From assembly GCF_028680575.1 (NCBI RefSeq), contig NZ_JAPCKI010000011.1, positions 62,001-126,000 on the forward strand: a stretch of DNA of 64,000 nucleotides, given 5' to 3'. Made by a program: the position numbers and the translations under genes. The stretch is from Acidovorax benzenivorans (GTDB taxonomy: Bacteria; Pseudomonadota; Gammaproteobacteria; Burkholderiales; Burkholderiaceae_C). How positions within the stretch are numbered: position 1 is the stretch's first letter; each line of letters begins with the position of its first letter. Shown piece after piece: positions 18,173 to 26,480 of the stretch. Below the pieces are notes generated by a model, which was given only the letters and a program-made list of their open reading frames with translations, searched no databases and was not told where the DNA came from.

Positions 18173-20599
18173 TCAGTGGGTTGAGATCGCAGGAAGCGGT
18201 GGAAACGAAGGGATGAGGTCCGCAGCCCAGTCCAGGCCGCGATGGCGCAGCCAGGCGGCTGCAAAGTCCTGGGCTGCAGCCGAAGCCACCGCATCGATGT
18301 CGCGCTGGTGCTCCTGCGAGGACGCCCCCGCAAACGCCAGTGCCACCGGCCCCAGCCCCAAGTCAAACACCCGGTTGCCCAGCCGGGATTGGTAGTAGTA
18401 GTCGCGCTTGGGCGAGGCCTGCGCGACGATGTCGATCTGCCGCCCGTTGAGTCCAAAGCCCTCGTAGATCACCCGAATCTGCGGCTCGGTCGCCTGTGGG
18501 TTGGGCAGGAAGATGCGGCTTGCGCAGCTCTCCACGATGGCGGGTGCAATGCTGGAGCCCTGGATGTCTGCCAGCGACTGCGTCGCGAAGATCACCGACA
18601 CGTTCTTCTTGCGCAGCGTCTTTAGCCACTGGCGGATGCGCGCGGCAAACACCGGGTCGTCCAAGAAGAGCCAGGCCTCGTCGAGGATCAGCAGCGTCGG
18701 CGCGCCATCAAAGCGCTCGTCAAAGCGCGCGAACAGATAGGACAGCACGGCCAGTGTCGCGGCCTTGCTGTGCATGAGCTCTTCCATCTCGAAGCACTGG
18801 ACCGAGGAAGATCCCAGCCGGTCTACGTCCGCATCGAGCAGCTTGCCGTGGGCACCGCCCAGCACATAGGGCTGCAGGGCTTGGCGCAGCGCGTTCGATT
18901 GCAGCAGCACAGACAGGCCCGTCAACGTGCGCTGCTCCACCGGTGCGCTGGCCAGGCTGTTGAGCGCAGACCAGACTGCATCCTTCTCGGCGGGGCCGAC
19001 GGATATTCCTTCGTGGATCAACCGACCCTCGACCCACTCCGAAGCCCAGGCGCGATAGCCTTCCTGGTCGATGCGTGCCAACGGCTGGAACGCGATCTCT
19101 CCGTCCAGGCCCAGGTCATAGTGCTCACCGCCGAGCCCAAGGACGGTGGCCCGCATCGAACGCCCCATGTCAAAGGCCAGGATGCGCGAGTTCGGGTAAC
19201 GCCGGAACTGCAGCACCAGGGTAGCCAGCAGCACCGACTTGCCCATGCCCGTGGGGCCGACCACCAGCGTGTGGCCCACGTCGCCAATGTGGGTGACCAG
19301 CCGGAATGGCGTAGCGCCATCTGTGCGCGTGACGATCAGGGGCGGCCCGCCCAGGTGCTTGTTGCGCTCCTGGCCGGCCCAGACCGCCGACACCGGCATC
19401 ATGTGCGCCAGGTTCAGGGTGGAGACGATGGGCTGGCGCACATTGGCATAGGCATTCCCCGGGATCGAGGAAAGCCAGGCCTCGACCGCGTTCAGGGTCT
19501 CTGGGATGGTGACAAAGCCCCGGCCCTGGATGGTCCGCTCCACCGCCCGCAGCTTCTCGTCGGCAGCCGTTGCATCGGCATCGAGCACAGTCACCGTCGC
19601 AGTGACATAGCCAAACGCCACCTGGTCGCTGCCCAGGGCCTGCAGCGCCACATCGGCATCTGCCGCCTTGTTGGACGCATCCGAATCCACCAGCGGACTC
19701 TCCTGCTGGAAGATGGTCTCGCGCAGCAGCGCCACGATGCTCTTGCGTTTGGCGAACCACTGGCGGCGCAGGCGCGTGAGCTCCTTCTCTGCTTCGGACT
19801 TGTCCAGGCATAGGAAGCGCGTGCTCCAGCGGTAGGCAAAGCCCAGCCGGTTCAGATCGTCCAGCACGCCTGGCCAGGTGGAGGTCGGAAAGCCCCGCAC
19901 CGACAGCGTGCGCAGATGCATTGAACCGAGCATGGGCGCCAGCCCACCCATCAGCGGCTCGTCGGCCAGCAGCGCATCCAGGTGCATCGGCACCTCGGGC
20001 ACCGCCACCGCATGCCGGCGCGTCGACACACAGTAGTGCAAGTAAGTCAGGGTCAACGCGTCGTCCAGCCAGCCGATCTCCGGCATCACGCCATCCAGCA
20101 GATCCAGGAAGCGCACCGACTCGGACACAAAGGCCTCCAGGCGCTCGCGCCAGTCCACGCCTTCGGTCTTGCCGTTCTCGTAGAGCAGCTTGGCGGCACG
20201 TGCCCTGCCCTCCTCGGGTGGCAGGTAGACCAGCGTGAGGTGGTAGCGGCTCTCGAAATGGCTCGCGTCCTCTTCGAAAGCAGAACGCCGCTCCTCATCG
20301 ACCAGCCAGGACAGCGGTTCGGGGAACTTGGACTGGGGATAGTCGGCCGCCTCTCGGCGTTCGGCCTCCACGAACAGTGCCCAGCCTGAACCCAGACGTC
20401 GCAACGCATTGTTCAGGCGGGCCGATGTGGCAATCAGCTCGCCCTGGGTTGCACTGTCCAGGTCCGGCCCTCTAAACCGCGCTGTTCGCTGGAACGCGCC
20501 GTCCTTGTTGAGCACGACACCGGGCGCGACCAGCCCGGCCCAGGGCAGCCAGTCGGAGAGCAGCGCGGGCCGCCGGCGGTATTCGGCAAGGTTCAGCAT
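18173..20599 (-). CDS. trbE: TrbE/VirB4-like type IV secretion ATPase
   Basis: 808 residues. The conserved VirB4 N-terminal domain is followed by a RecA-like ATPase with Walker A GPTGMGKS near residue 446 and Walker B ILDEAW near 635. It powers pilus biogenesis and substrate passage. The ATG at 20599 (MLNLAEYRRR) has GGAG 8 nt upstream and overlaps nothing; the longer frame to 20683 runs through trbD and is not used. Full length, with no frame breaks. Confidence 0.96.
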   Translation of the reverse strand: MLNLAEYRRRPALLSDWLPWAGLVAPGVVLNKDGAFQRTARFRGPDLDSATQGELIATSARLNNALRRLGSGWALFVEAERREAADYPQSKFPEPLSWLVDEERRSAFEEDASHFESRYHLTLVYLPPEEGRARAAKLLYENGKTEGVDWRERLEAFVSESVRFLDLLDGVMPEIGWLDDALTLTYLHYCVSTRRHAVAVPEVPMHLDALLADEPLMGGLAPMLGSMHLRTLSVRGFPTSTWPGVLDDLNRLGFAYRWSTRFLCLDKSEAEKELTRLRRQWFAKRKSIVALLRETIFQQESPLVDSDASNKAADADVALQALGSDQVAFGYVTATVTVLDADATAADEKLRAVERTIQGRGFVTIPETLNAVEAWLSSIPGNAYANVRQPIVSTLNLAHMMPVSAVWAGQERNKHLGGPPLIVTRTDGATPFRLVTHIGDVGHTLVVGPTGMGKSVLLATLVLQFRRYPNSRILAFDMGRSMRATVLGLGGEHYDLGLDGEIAFQPLARIDQEGYRAWASEWVEGRLIHEGISVGPAEKDAVWSALNSLASAPVEQRTLTGLSVLLQSNALRQALQPYVLGGAHGKLLDADVDRLGSSSVQCFEMEELMHSKAATLAVLSYLFARFDERFDGAPTLLILDEAWLFLDDPVFAARIRQWLKTLRKKNVSVIFATQSLADIQGSSIAPAIVESCASRIFLPNPQATEPQIRVIYEGFGLNGRQIDIVAQASPKRDYYYQSRLGNRVFDLGLGPVALAFAGASSQEHQRDIDAVASAAAQDFAAAWLRHRGLDWAADLIPSFPPLPAISTH

Positions 20600-20621
20600 G
20601 GGGTGTTCTCCATCACTGGCA

Positions 20622-20897
20622 TCACACGTCCAGCAGCACACGGTGCTTGATGTGGCGCGCGAATACCTGCATGAACTGCGCATCCATGCGCGCGCCCCAG
20701 ACCGCCAGCGAATGACCGGCGATCCAGAGCACCAGGCCCGGGATCCACAGCTGCAGTCCCAAGCCCACGGCGGCGGACAGCGTGCCGTTGGTGATCGCCA
20801 CTGTGCGCGGTGCGCCGCCCATCAGGATGGGTTCGGTCAGGGACCGGTGCAGCGGCACTTCAAAACCGGGCACTGCCCCAGTGATGGAAGTGCTCAT
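20622..20897 (-). CDS. trbD: TrbD/VirB3-like membrane protein
   Basis: 91 residues beginning MSTSITGAVPGFEVPLHRSL, with the motif EPILMGGAPR and one or two membrane segments (GLQLWIPGLVLWIAGHSLAVW). VirB3 proteins work together with VirB4. The ATG overlaps the trbC stop (ATGA). It is hidden in a longer frame extending across trbC. Confidence 0.9.
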   Translation of the reverse strand: MSTSITGAVPGFEVPLHRSLTEPILMGGAPRTVAITNGTLSAAVGLGLQLWIPGLVLWIAGHSLAVWGARMDAQFMQVFARHIKHRVLLDV

Positions 20898-21226
20898 GCC
20901 AGCACCGCCCCGCCAGCGAACGAGAAGAACGACAGGAAGAAGCTGGATGCCGCGAACGCGATAGACAGGCCAAACACGATCTGCACCAGCTTGCGGAAAC
21001 CGCCCGACGTATCGCCAAACGCCAGCGTCAGCCCCGTGGCGATGATGATGATCACCGCAACGATGCGCGCCACCGGCCCTTGGATGGATTCGAGGATGGA
21101 CTGCAGCGGCGCCTCCCAAGGCATGTTGGAACCAGCCGCGTGCGCCGGCACGGCAATGGCCAGCAGCACAGCCGCCACAGCGGCAGCCTGCCAAAGAGGC
21201 TTTACGGAAACACGGGAATGCGTCAT
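20894..21226 (-). CDS. trbC: TrbC/VirB2-like prepilin
   Basis: 110 residues with a long signal sequence ending AVPAHA, then a short mature protein with two hydrophobic helices (IVAVIIIIATGLTLAFG and AFAASSFFLSFF), as expected of a conjugative pilin. GGAG precedes the ATG at 21226; the longer frame starting at 21292 lies in the trbB coding region. Overlaps trbB at the 5' end and trbD at the 3' end by 4 bp each. Confidence 0.9.
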   Translation of the reverse strand: MTHSRVSVKPLWQAAAVAAVLLAIAVPAHAAGSNMPWEAPLQSILESIQGPVARIVAVIIIIATGLTLAFGDTSGGFRKLVQIVFGLSIAFAASSFFLSFFSFAGGAVLA

Positions 21227-22287
21227 GACGGTTCTCCAGGGGTTGAGGAAGGTGAATGGGAGGAAGAAGACGAAGCGAAGGAGGAAACCCAAGGCAGCGG
21301 CCCCAGCGTGGTGTCCAGCTGGTAGCCCTGGCTGTCGTGCCCGGTGACGCGAGCGATCTCACGCACGCGCCTCGCACGTCCTCGCCCGGCGATGAAAACG
21401 ATCACGTTCACCGCTTCGGCAATGAGCGCGCGTGGCACGGTGACGGAGACTTCCTGCACCAGTTGCTCCAGGCGCGTGAGTGCGCCCAGCGCAGAGCCCG
21501 CATGCACGGTGGCGATGCCACCCGGGTGGCCAGTGCCCCAGGCCTTGAGCAAGTCCAGCGCTTCTGCGCCGCGCACCTCGCCGACAACGATGCGGTCCGG
21601 GCGCAGGCGCAGGGTGGCGCGCACCAGGTCGGCCATGGTGGTCACGCCCGGTTCACTGCGCATGCCAACGTGGTCATCCGAGCGGCACTGCAGTTCCACG
21701 GTGTCTTCGAGGATCAGCACCCGGTCCCGTGTCTGGGCGATCTCGTCCAGGAGCGCATTGGCCAGCGTGGTCTTGCCGGTGCTGGTGCCGCCCGCCATCA
21801 CGATGTTCAGGCGCTCGCGCACGGCGGAGCGCAGGAAGGCAGCCTGAGCCTCGGTCATCACGCCATCGGCGACGTAGTCGGCCAGAGTCAGGATGCGCAG
21901 TGCGCGCTTGCGGATCGCGAACGACGGCGCCCTCACAACGGGCGGCAAGACCCCCAGGAAGCGCTCCCCGGTCTCTGGCAGCTCAGCCGACAGGATGGGC
22001 AGGCCGGAATGCACTTCGGCGCGCACATGCGCGGCCACCAGCCGGATGATGCGTTCAGCCACCGGAGCCGGCAAAGAGGCACCCGTGGGTTCGCGCCCCG
22101 ACCCCAGCCGGTCCACCCACAGCGAGCCGTCCGGGTTCAGCATGACTTCGACCACTTCGGGGTCTTCGAGCGCGGCTGCGATCTCCGGCCCCAACGCCGT
22201 GCGCAACATGCGGATACGGCGCTCCAGCGACACGGCGGCATTGCCCGTCCCCTCGTGCCCCGGATCCTGGTCAGGCTTGCGCGCCAT
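21223..22287 (-). CDS. trbB: TrbB/VirB11-like secretion ATPase
   Basis: 354 residues. The hexameric traffic ATPase shows Walker A GGTSTGKTT near residue 168, an Asp box, and GTGHPGGIATVHAGS near residue 255. It starts at ATG 22287 (MARKPDQ), with GGGAG upstream, overlapping the end of the copG-like gene by 17 bp. The 3' end overlaps trbC by 4 bp. It energises pilus assembly with TrbE. Confidence 0.95.
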   Translation of the reverse strand: MARKPDQDPGHEGTGNAAVSLERRIRMLRTALGPEIAAALEDPEVVEVMLNPDGSLWVDRLGSGREPTGASLPAPVAERIIRLVAAHVRAEVHSGLPILSAELPETGERFLGVLPPVVRAPSFAIRKRALRILTLADYVADGVMTEAQAAFLRSAVRERLNIVMAGGTSTGKTTLANALLDEIAQTRDRVLILEDTVELQCRSDDHVGMRSEPGVTTMADLVRATLRLRPDRIVVGEVRGAEALDLLKAWGTGHPGGIATVHAGSALGALTRLEQLVQEVSVTVPRALIAEAVNVIVFIAGRGRARRVREIARVTGHDSQGYQLDTTLGPLPWVSSFASSSSSHSPSSTPGEPS

Positions 22288-22741
22288 CGGCACTCCCGGG
22301 TTCAGGTTCTGGACCAGGGTTAGGGCTGCTGTCTGCCGGCTCGATCTCCTCGTGCACCTCCCGCACCAGGCTGCGGCCGCGCTGCAGGTGGCGGGCCAGC
22401 TGCTCGATGAACTGGGCATAACGCGCCCGGCCCTGGGCACGTGCAGCATCCTGATGCCCCTCGGGCACGGGAATCGACACCGTGAGGTAGTAGCGCACGT
22501 AAAGTGCCACGGTCTCGATCAGGATGGACTGGTCTCGCTCCAGGCGATCAAACTGACGGGAGAGTCTGTCCAGCCGCCTGGCCAGGGCCGCTTCACGCTG
22601 GTCGCCGCCATCGGGCGACAGGAAGGAAGACAGCGCAGCGGCAATCACCGAAGACTTCGACACGCCGCGGTGCGCAGCCAAGTCCTCCAGCCGCTTGGCA
22701 TGCTCCGGCTCGATGAAGATGTTCAGGCGCGAGCGGCTCAT
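22271..22741 (-). CDS. CopG-type ribbon-helix-helix regulator of the transfer operon
   Basis: 156 residues. The N-terminus RLNIFIEPEHAKRLEDLAAH followed by GVSKSSVIAAAL is a ribbon-helix-helix DNA-binding motif. A central helical part (LDRLSRQFDRLERDQSILIE) may oligomerise, and the acidic tail is rich in Pro and Glu. It lies between traG and trbB, overlapping both, which is its usual place in Tn4371-type elements. Probably an autoregulator of transfer genes. Confidence 0.85.
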   Translation of the reverse strand: MSRSRLNIFIEPEHAKRLEDLAAHRGVSKSSVIAAALSSFLSPDGGDQREAALARRLDRLSRQFDRLERDQSILIETVALYVRYYLTVSIPVPEGHQDAARAQGRARYAQFIEQLARHLQRGRSLVREVHEEIEPADSSPNPGPEPEPGSADGAQA

Positions 22742-24738
22742 AGCGCAATCCCGTCATCTGGATCCAGCGCTGCCAACCGCGCGGTGCGCATGAGCTGGCG
22801 GTCCACGTCCTGGGGCCGCAGCGGGACATCGTCCTCGTCGTCCAGAACCAGCAGATCGCCGGTGCCCGGTTCGTCCACATCGACCGGCGCAATCTCCAGT
22901 TCCGGCTTGAGCTGGTGCCCTCCCTCGTCGGCAAACCCGCCCTCCCCGTCGACACTCGACGCGCCAGGCGCCACCAGCGGCGTCAACCCGCTCCAGTCAT
23001 CAGCCCGGACTGCGGGCCGATCTGCATATGCGCCCGCGACCAGCACCGGCGCCTTCAACACACGTCCCGTGAAATTGCGATCCAGGTAATAGCGCAGCTT
23101 CCTGGCCTTGATGGGAGGATGGCCAGAGACCATCACCACCTCGTCTTCGGGTGGCAGTTGCATCACTTCGCCGGGCGTCAGCAGGGGTCGCGCCGTCTCC
23201 TGGCGCGACACCATCAGGTGGCCCAGCCAGGGCGCGAGCCTGTGGCCGGCGTAGTTGCGCTGAGCGCGCAGCTCGGTCGCGGTCCCCAGCGCCTCCGAGA
23301 TCCGCTTGGCTGTGCGCTCGTCGTTGGTTGCGAAAGCGATGCGCACATGGCAGTTGTCGAGGATGGAGTGGTTGGGTCCGTAGGCTTTGTCGATCTGGTT
23401 TAGGGACTGTGCGATCAGGAAAGCGCGCAGGCCATAGCCGGCCATGAAGGCCAGGGCGGACTCGAAGAAGTCCAGCCGGCCCAGGGCCGGGAACTCGTCG
23501 AGCATCAGGAGCAGCTTGTGGCGGCGCTCGATGCCGTCCGAGCCGTCCAGCGATTCGGTCAGGCGCCGGCCGACCTGGTTGAGAATCAGGCGGATCAGCG
23601 GCTTGGTGCGGCTGATGTCGGAAGGCGGCACCACCAAGTACAGCGAGACCGGATGTTCGGCCGAGATCAGGTCTGCGATGCGCCAGTCGCAGCGCGAGGT
23701 GACCTCGGCCACCGTGGGGTCCCGGTACAGGCCCAGGAAACTCATGGCAGTGGACAGCACGCCCGAGCGTTCGTTCTCGCTCTTGTTGAGGACTTCGCGG
23801 GCGGCTGAAGCCACCACCGGATGCACGCTCTCCGACAAATGGCGCGTGGTCATCATGCGGTGCAGCGTGACCTCGAAGGGACAGGCTGGATCGGACAGGA
23901 AGTTGGCGACGCCTCGCAAAGTTTTGTCTTCGCCTGCGTAGAGCACGTGCAGGATCGCGCCTACCAGCAGTGCATGGCTGGTCTTCTCCCAGTGGTTGCG
24001 GCGCTCCAGCGCACCCTCAGGATCCACCAGGATGTCCGCGATGTTCTGCACGTCGCGGACTTCATGGTCGCCGCGGCGGACTTCGAGCAAAGGGTTGTAC
24101 GCGGCCGACCTGGCGTCGGTGGGGTTGAAAAGCAGGCAGTGCGAGAAGCGCGCACGCCAGCCAGCCGTGAGCGTCCAGTTCTCGCCCTTGATGTCGTGGA
24201 TCACGGCGGAACCTGGCCAAGAGAGCAGTGTGGGAACCACCAGCCCGACGCCTTTACCCGAACGCGTGGGCGCGAAGGCCATCACGTGTTCCGGGCCTTC
24301 GTGGCGAAGGTAGGGACCCTCCCTGCCGGGGTCCTTGCCAAGGAACACCCCCGCTGGATCTGTCAGTCCTGCCTTGGTGATCTCCTCCTGCTCAGCCCAG
24401 CGGGCAGAGCCATAGGTTGTGACCTGCTTGGCCATGCGGGCGCGCCAGACCGCCATAGCGATGGCTGCGCTGGTGGCGAGCATGCCGCTGGAGGCTGCGA
24501 TGAGTCCGCCGCGCTCGAACACCTGGGGGGCGTAAGCGTCGAAGAAGTACCACCACTCGAAGACTTTCCAGGGCTCGTAGACGTGCACGCCGGAAACTTC
24601 GAACCACGCAGGGCCCAGTCGAGGTTGGTAGCCCAGTGCATGCGCCGTCCACTGAGTTGCCACCCACACGCCGCCCAAGGCAACGCCGAACACCACGGTG
24701 ATCTGTCCGAACAGGATGCCAGTGGCTGATGCCGGCAC
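22738..24738 (-). CDS. traG: TraG/VirD4-like type IV coupling protein
   Basis: 666 residues. An N-terminal membrane region of two or three helices precedes the coupling ATPase with Walker A TRSGKGVGLV near residue 157 and Walker B LLMLDEFPALG near residue 408. It recruits the relaxase-DNA complex to the channel. The GTG at 24738 is chosen because AAGGAGG lies 5 nt upstream. It heads a run of overlapping transfer genes. The expected relaxase gene is not adjacent; a decayed one lies 20 kb upstream on the same strand. Confidence 0.95.
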   Translation of the reverse strand: MPASATGILFGQITVVFGVALGGVWVATQWTAHALGYQPRLGPAWFEVSGVHVYEPWKVFEWWYFFDAYAPQVFERGGLIAASSGMLATSAAIAMAVWRARMAKQVTTYGSARWAEQEEITKAGLTDPAGVFLGKDPGREGPYLRHEGPEHVMAFAPTRSGKGVGLVVPTLLSWPGSAVIHDIKGENWTLTAGWRARFSHCLLFNPTDARSAAYNPLLEVRRGDHEVRDVQNIADILVDPEGALERRNHWEKTSHALLVGAILHVLYAGEDKTLRGVANFLSDPACPFEVTLHRMMTTRHLSESVHPVVASAAREVLNKSENERSGVLSTAMSFLGLYRDPTVAEVTSRCDWRIADLISAEHPVSLYLVVPPSDISRTKPLIRLILNQVGRRLTESLDGSDGIERRHKLLLMLDEFPALGRLDFFESALAFMAGYGLRAFLIAQSLNQIDKAYGPNHSILDNCHVRIAFATNDERTAKRISEALGTATELRAQRNYAGHRLAPWLGHLMVSRQETARPLLTPGEVMQLPPEDEVVMVSGHPPIKARKLRYYLDRNFTGRVLKAPVLVAGAYADRPAVRADDWSGLTPLVAPGASSVDGEGGFADEGGHQLKPELEIAPVDVDEPGTGDLLVLDDEDDVPLRPQDVDRQLMRTARLAALDPDDGIAL

Positions 24739-24985
24739 GGGCCCCTCCTTTGCGAGTACGTTGATTCAGTGCTCTCGTGCCTTCGTGGCACACAGGCATG
24801 AGTCTGGAATCAAGCCGCCGCGCGGCACACCCATCGGGGCGTGCTGCGGCGTACGCTGGCTTCGGCTTGAAATCCGAAGGCAAGGCCTTCAGGTCATCAC
24901 GCGCGGGAGTCTTGCAGCAGAGGGCTGCTATGTCCAAAGCCTATGGGGCGAGGCAACAAAAATGCCTCAGCGAGGAAAGTAACCT

Positions 24986-25873
24986 TTAATACAAAGTTGT
25001 GGCGTGCGTCAGAAAACGTTGCAATGTCTCTGACGGCCCATCGGGGTGTTGCTTGTGCAACACGTAGGTTGTGATGTGAAGCTGTTCAGCGAGTGGGCGC
25101 ACCACGATGTCTTCTCTCTGAAGTGCGCGGATGTAGGCCGCATCGGCAATACCAACTCCCTGTCCTGCTGCCACTTGCATGATGTATCCTGCGAGCGTCC
25201 GAGACTCACCGGCGATCGTTGCTGAAACCCCGTAGTGCTTCAGTATCGCCTCCATTTGCTGATAGAGCCCGGGGTTGTGCGCCTCATTACACCCGATAGT
25301 GGGAAATGAAAGGAGATCGCCTAGCGACAACTCCTTGTGATCCGACAACTCATGATCAGCCGGAAGGATCGCCATTAGGTTACTAGTCCATGCGGGTTGC
25401 TGGGCTATGGCGCCGCTGTCTGCTAGACCAAATGAGAAGGCAAGGTCGATCCCCTCATTGTTTATAGCTGCACGCATCTCGGTTGCGTGCATGTCTGAAA
25501 TTTCCAACGAGATATCGGGGGCAATTCTCCGCCAACTTGCGAGGCATTTGGCCAGTATTGGTTGGACTGCAGACTCATCAACGCCGATACGCAGCGGTTC
25601 TCGATGACGAACATCAACAGCTCTAACCGCGCGCTTGGTTCGCTCCAAGCGCACAAGGAGCTTGCGCGAATGATCGAGCAGCTTGACCCCGGCTGGCGTG
25701 AGTCGAAGGTTTCGCGGCATTCTAAGAAAAAGTGTTACCCCCCATCTCTGTTCCAAGTCCCGAATGGTGCGTGATAGTGGCGTCTGGTCGATGTGGATGC
25801 GTTCTGCCGCACGGCGGAAGTTCAGTTCCTCTGCTACCGCAATGAAATAGCGCAGATGACGTAGCTCAATCAT
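24986..25873 (-). CDS. LysR-type regulator upstream of traG (traR position)
   Basis: 295 residues with the N-terminal winged helix (HLRYFIAVAEELNFRRAAER) and an effector-binding domain of the CatR/BenM type. It lies 247 bp upstream of traG on the same strand, the place held by the regulator called traR in Tn4371-like elements. Alternatively it regulates the catabolic genes that follow at 26-32 kb. The base composition is lower in GC than that of the trb genes. The 247 bp between it and traG hold no convincing gene. Confidence 0.85.
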   Translation of the reverse strand: MIELRHLRYFIAVAEELNFRRAAERIHIDQTPLSRTIRDLEQRWGVTLFLRMPRNLRLTPAGVKLLDHSRKLLVRLERTKRAVRAVDVRHREPLRIGVDESAVQPILAKCLASWRRIAPDISLEISDMHATEMRAAINNEGIDLAFSFGLADSGAIAQQPAWTSNLMAILPADHELSDHKELSLGDLLSFPTIGCNEAHNPGLYQQMEAILKHYGVSATIAGESRTLAGYIMQVAAGQGVGIADAAYIRALQREDIVVRPLAEQLHITTYVLHKQHPDGPSETLQRFLTHATTLY

Positions 25874-25888
25874 TTTCAGTTCACCGAG

Positions 25889-25972
25889 CTACTCTTGAAA
25901 AGCACGCTCCGAAGCAACCAAAAGAGCAATACCAACTGCCGCCATGCGCACATACTGGCGGAAAAAATCCAT
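25889..25972 (-). CDS. 27-residue signal-like ORF, possible truncated leader
   Basis: ATG at 25972 with CTGGAG about 7 nt upstream encodes a short peptide (MDFFRQYVRMAAVGIALLVA and seven more residues) ending in TAG. It looks like an export signal without a mature protein. It may be the leftover start of a Bug-type receptor gene, cut off when the LysR gene was joined here, or a small membrane peptide. No longer frame continues it. Confidence 0.3.
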   Translation of the reverse strand: MDFFRQYVRMAAVGIALLVASERAFQE

Positions 25973-26087
25973 GGCGTTACTCCAGGTTTTTTGTTTTGAC
26001 AATTTAACTTAGTCAACCATATTCACTTCGCTCTCTAGTCCACTCGAGCACCCTGAAAGCGGCAGAGCAAAATTTCCTGGTTTCCGA

Positions 26088-26432
26088 CTACATCGTCGAG
26101 ACATGAGGGACAGGTATCTCATCGACTAGATAAGTCTTTATTTCTCCAATGAAGGTGGCTCCGTCGGCTAGGAGTCTTTGCATCTCAGCGGAGTGGTGGG
26201 CTTTCGTGAGCGCCTCCGCATCGTCAAACCACAATTCGGCGATGCCATCGGCCTCGAAGTTCATGGACGGAATGTCGTCCCGGAACTGTTCAGACAGGAT
26301 GTGAGACTGCACATACCGGCGCAGCCCGGGTACATTGAACGCTAGAGGGCCATGCGTTTTTTCCCAATGCTCCACAAACGCCTCATGGCTCAGATGCTCC
26401 TTGCGCTTAAGCATTGCAATCATTTTGATCAT
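26088..26432 (-). CDS. EthD-family small protein
   Basis: 114 residues with the dimeric ferredoxin-like (EthD/muconolactone isomerase-like) fold: MIKMIAMLKRKEHLSHEAF, HGPLAFNVPGLRRYV, and DGIAELWFDDAEA. Such proteins include ethyl tert-butyl ether accessory proteins and 4-methylmuconolactone methylisomerase. It is the last gene of the minus-strand catabolic operon, 48 bp after the thiolase. The fold and the pathway context would allow a lactone isomerase role, but the cysteine I remember as important in the methylisomerase is Leu here (AELWF), so I leave the function open. Confidence 0.8.
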   Translation of the reverse strand: MIKMIAMLKRKEHLSHEAFVEHWEKTHGPLAFNVPGLRRYVQSHILSEQFRDDIPSMNFEADGIAELWFDDAEALTKAHHSAEMQRLLADGATFIGEIKTYLVDEIPVPHVSTM

Positions 26433-26480
26433 GAAAATACCTTTTCTATGTATGGAACTAGCGGGGGACTGTTGGTCAGA

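Larger units (their letters stand above)
12515..24738 (-). mobile_element. Transfer module of a Tn4371-family integrative conjugative element
   Basis: The order traG, copG, trbB-C-D-E-J-(eex)-L-F-G-I, DUF2274 is the conserved conjugation module of Tn4371-like ICEs. All genes are open, full length and mostly overlap by 4 bp. Integrase, parA/rep and an intact relaxase are not in the window. The element's right end is expected just beyond DUF2274; the left end must lie past position 46080 or have been lost. Confidence 0.8.

Noticed and set aside
15786-18395. An 869-codon open frame on the plus strand across trbL, the lipoprotein gene, trbJ and the end of trbE
   Set aside because: It is antisense to well-recognised transfer genes with ribosome sites; the long frame is a GC-rich shadow with His/Arg-rich, non-protein-like composition.
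24392-24937. A 181-codon minus-strand frame overlapping the 5' part of traG
   Set aside because: Its downstream part is an out-of-frame reading of traG, whose own GTG start has a strong ribosome site; the upstream part has no recognisable product.
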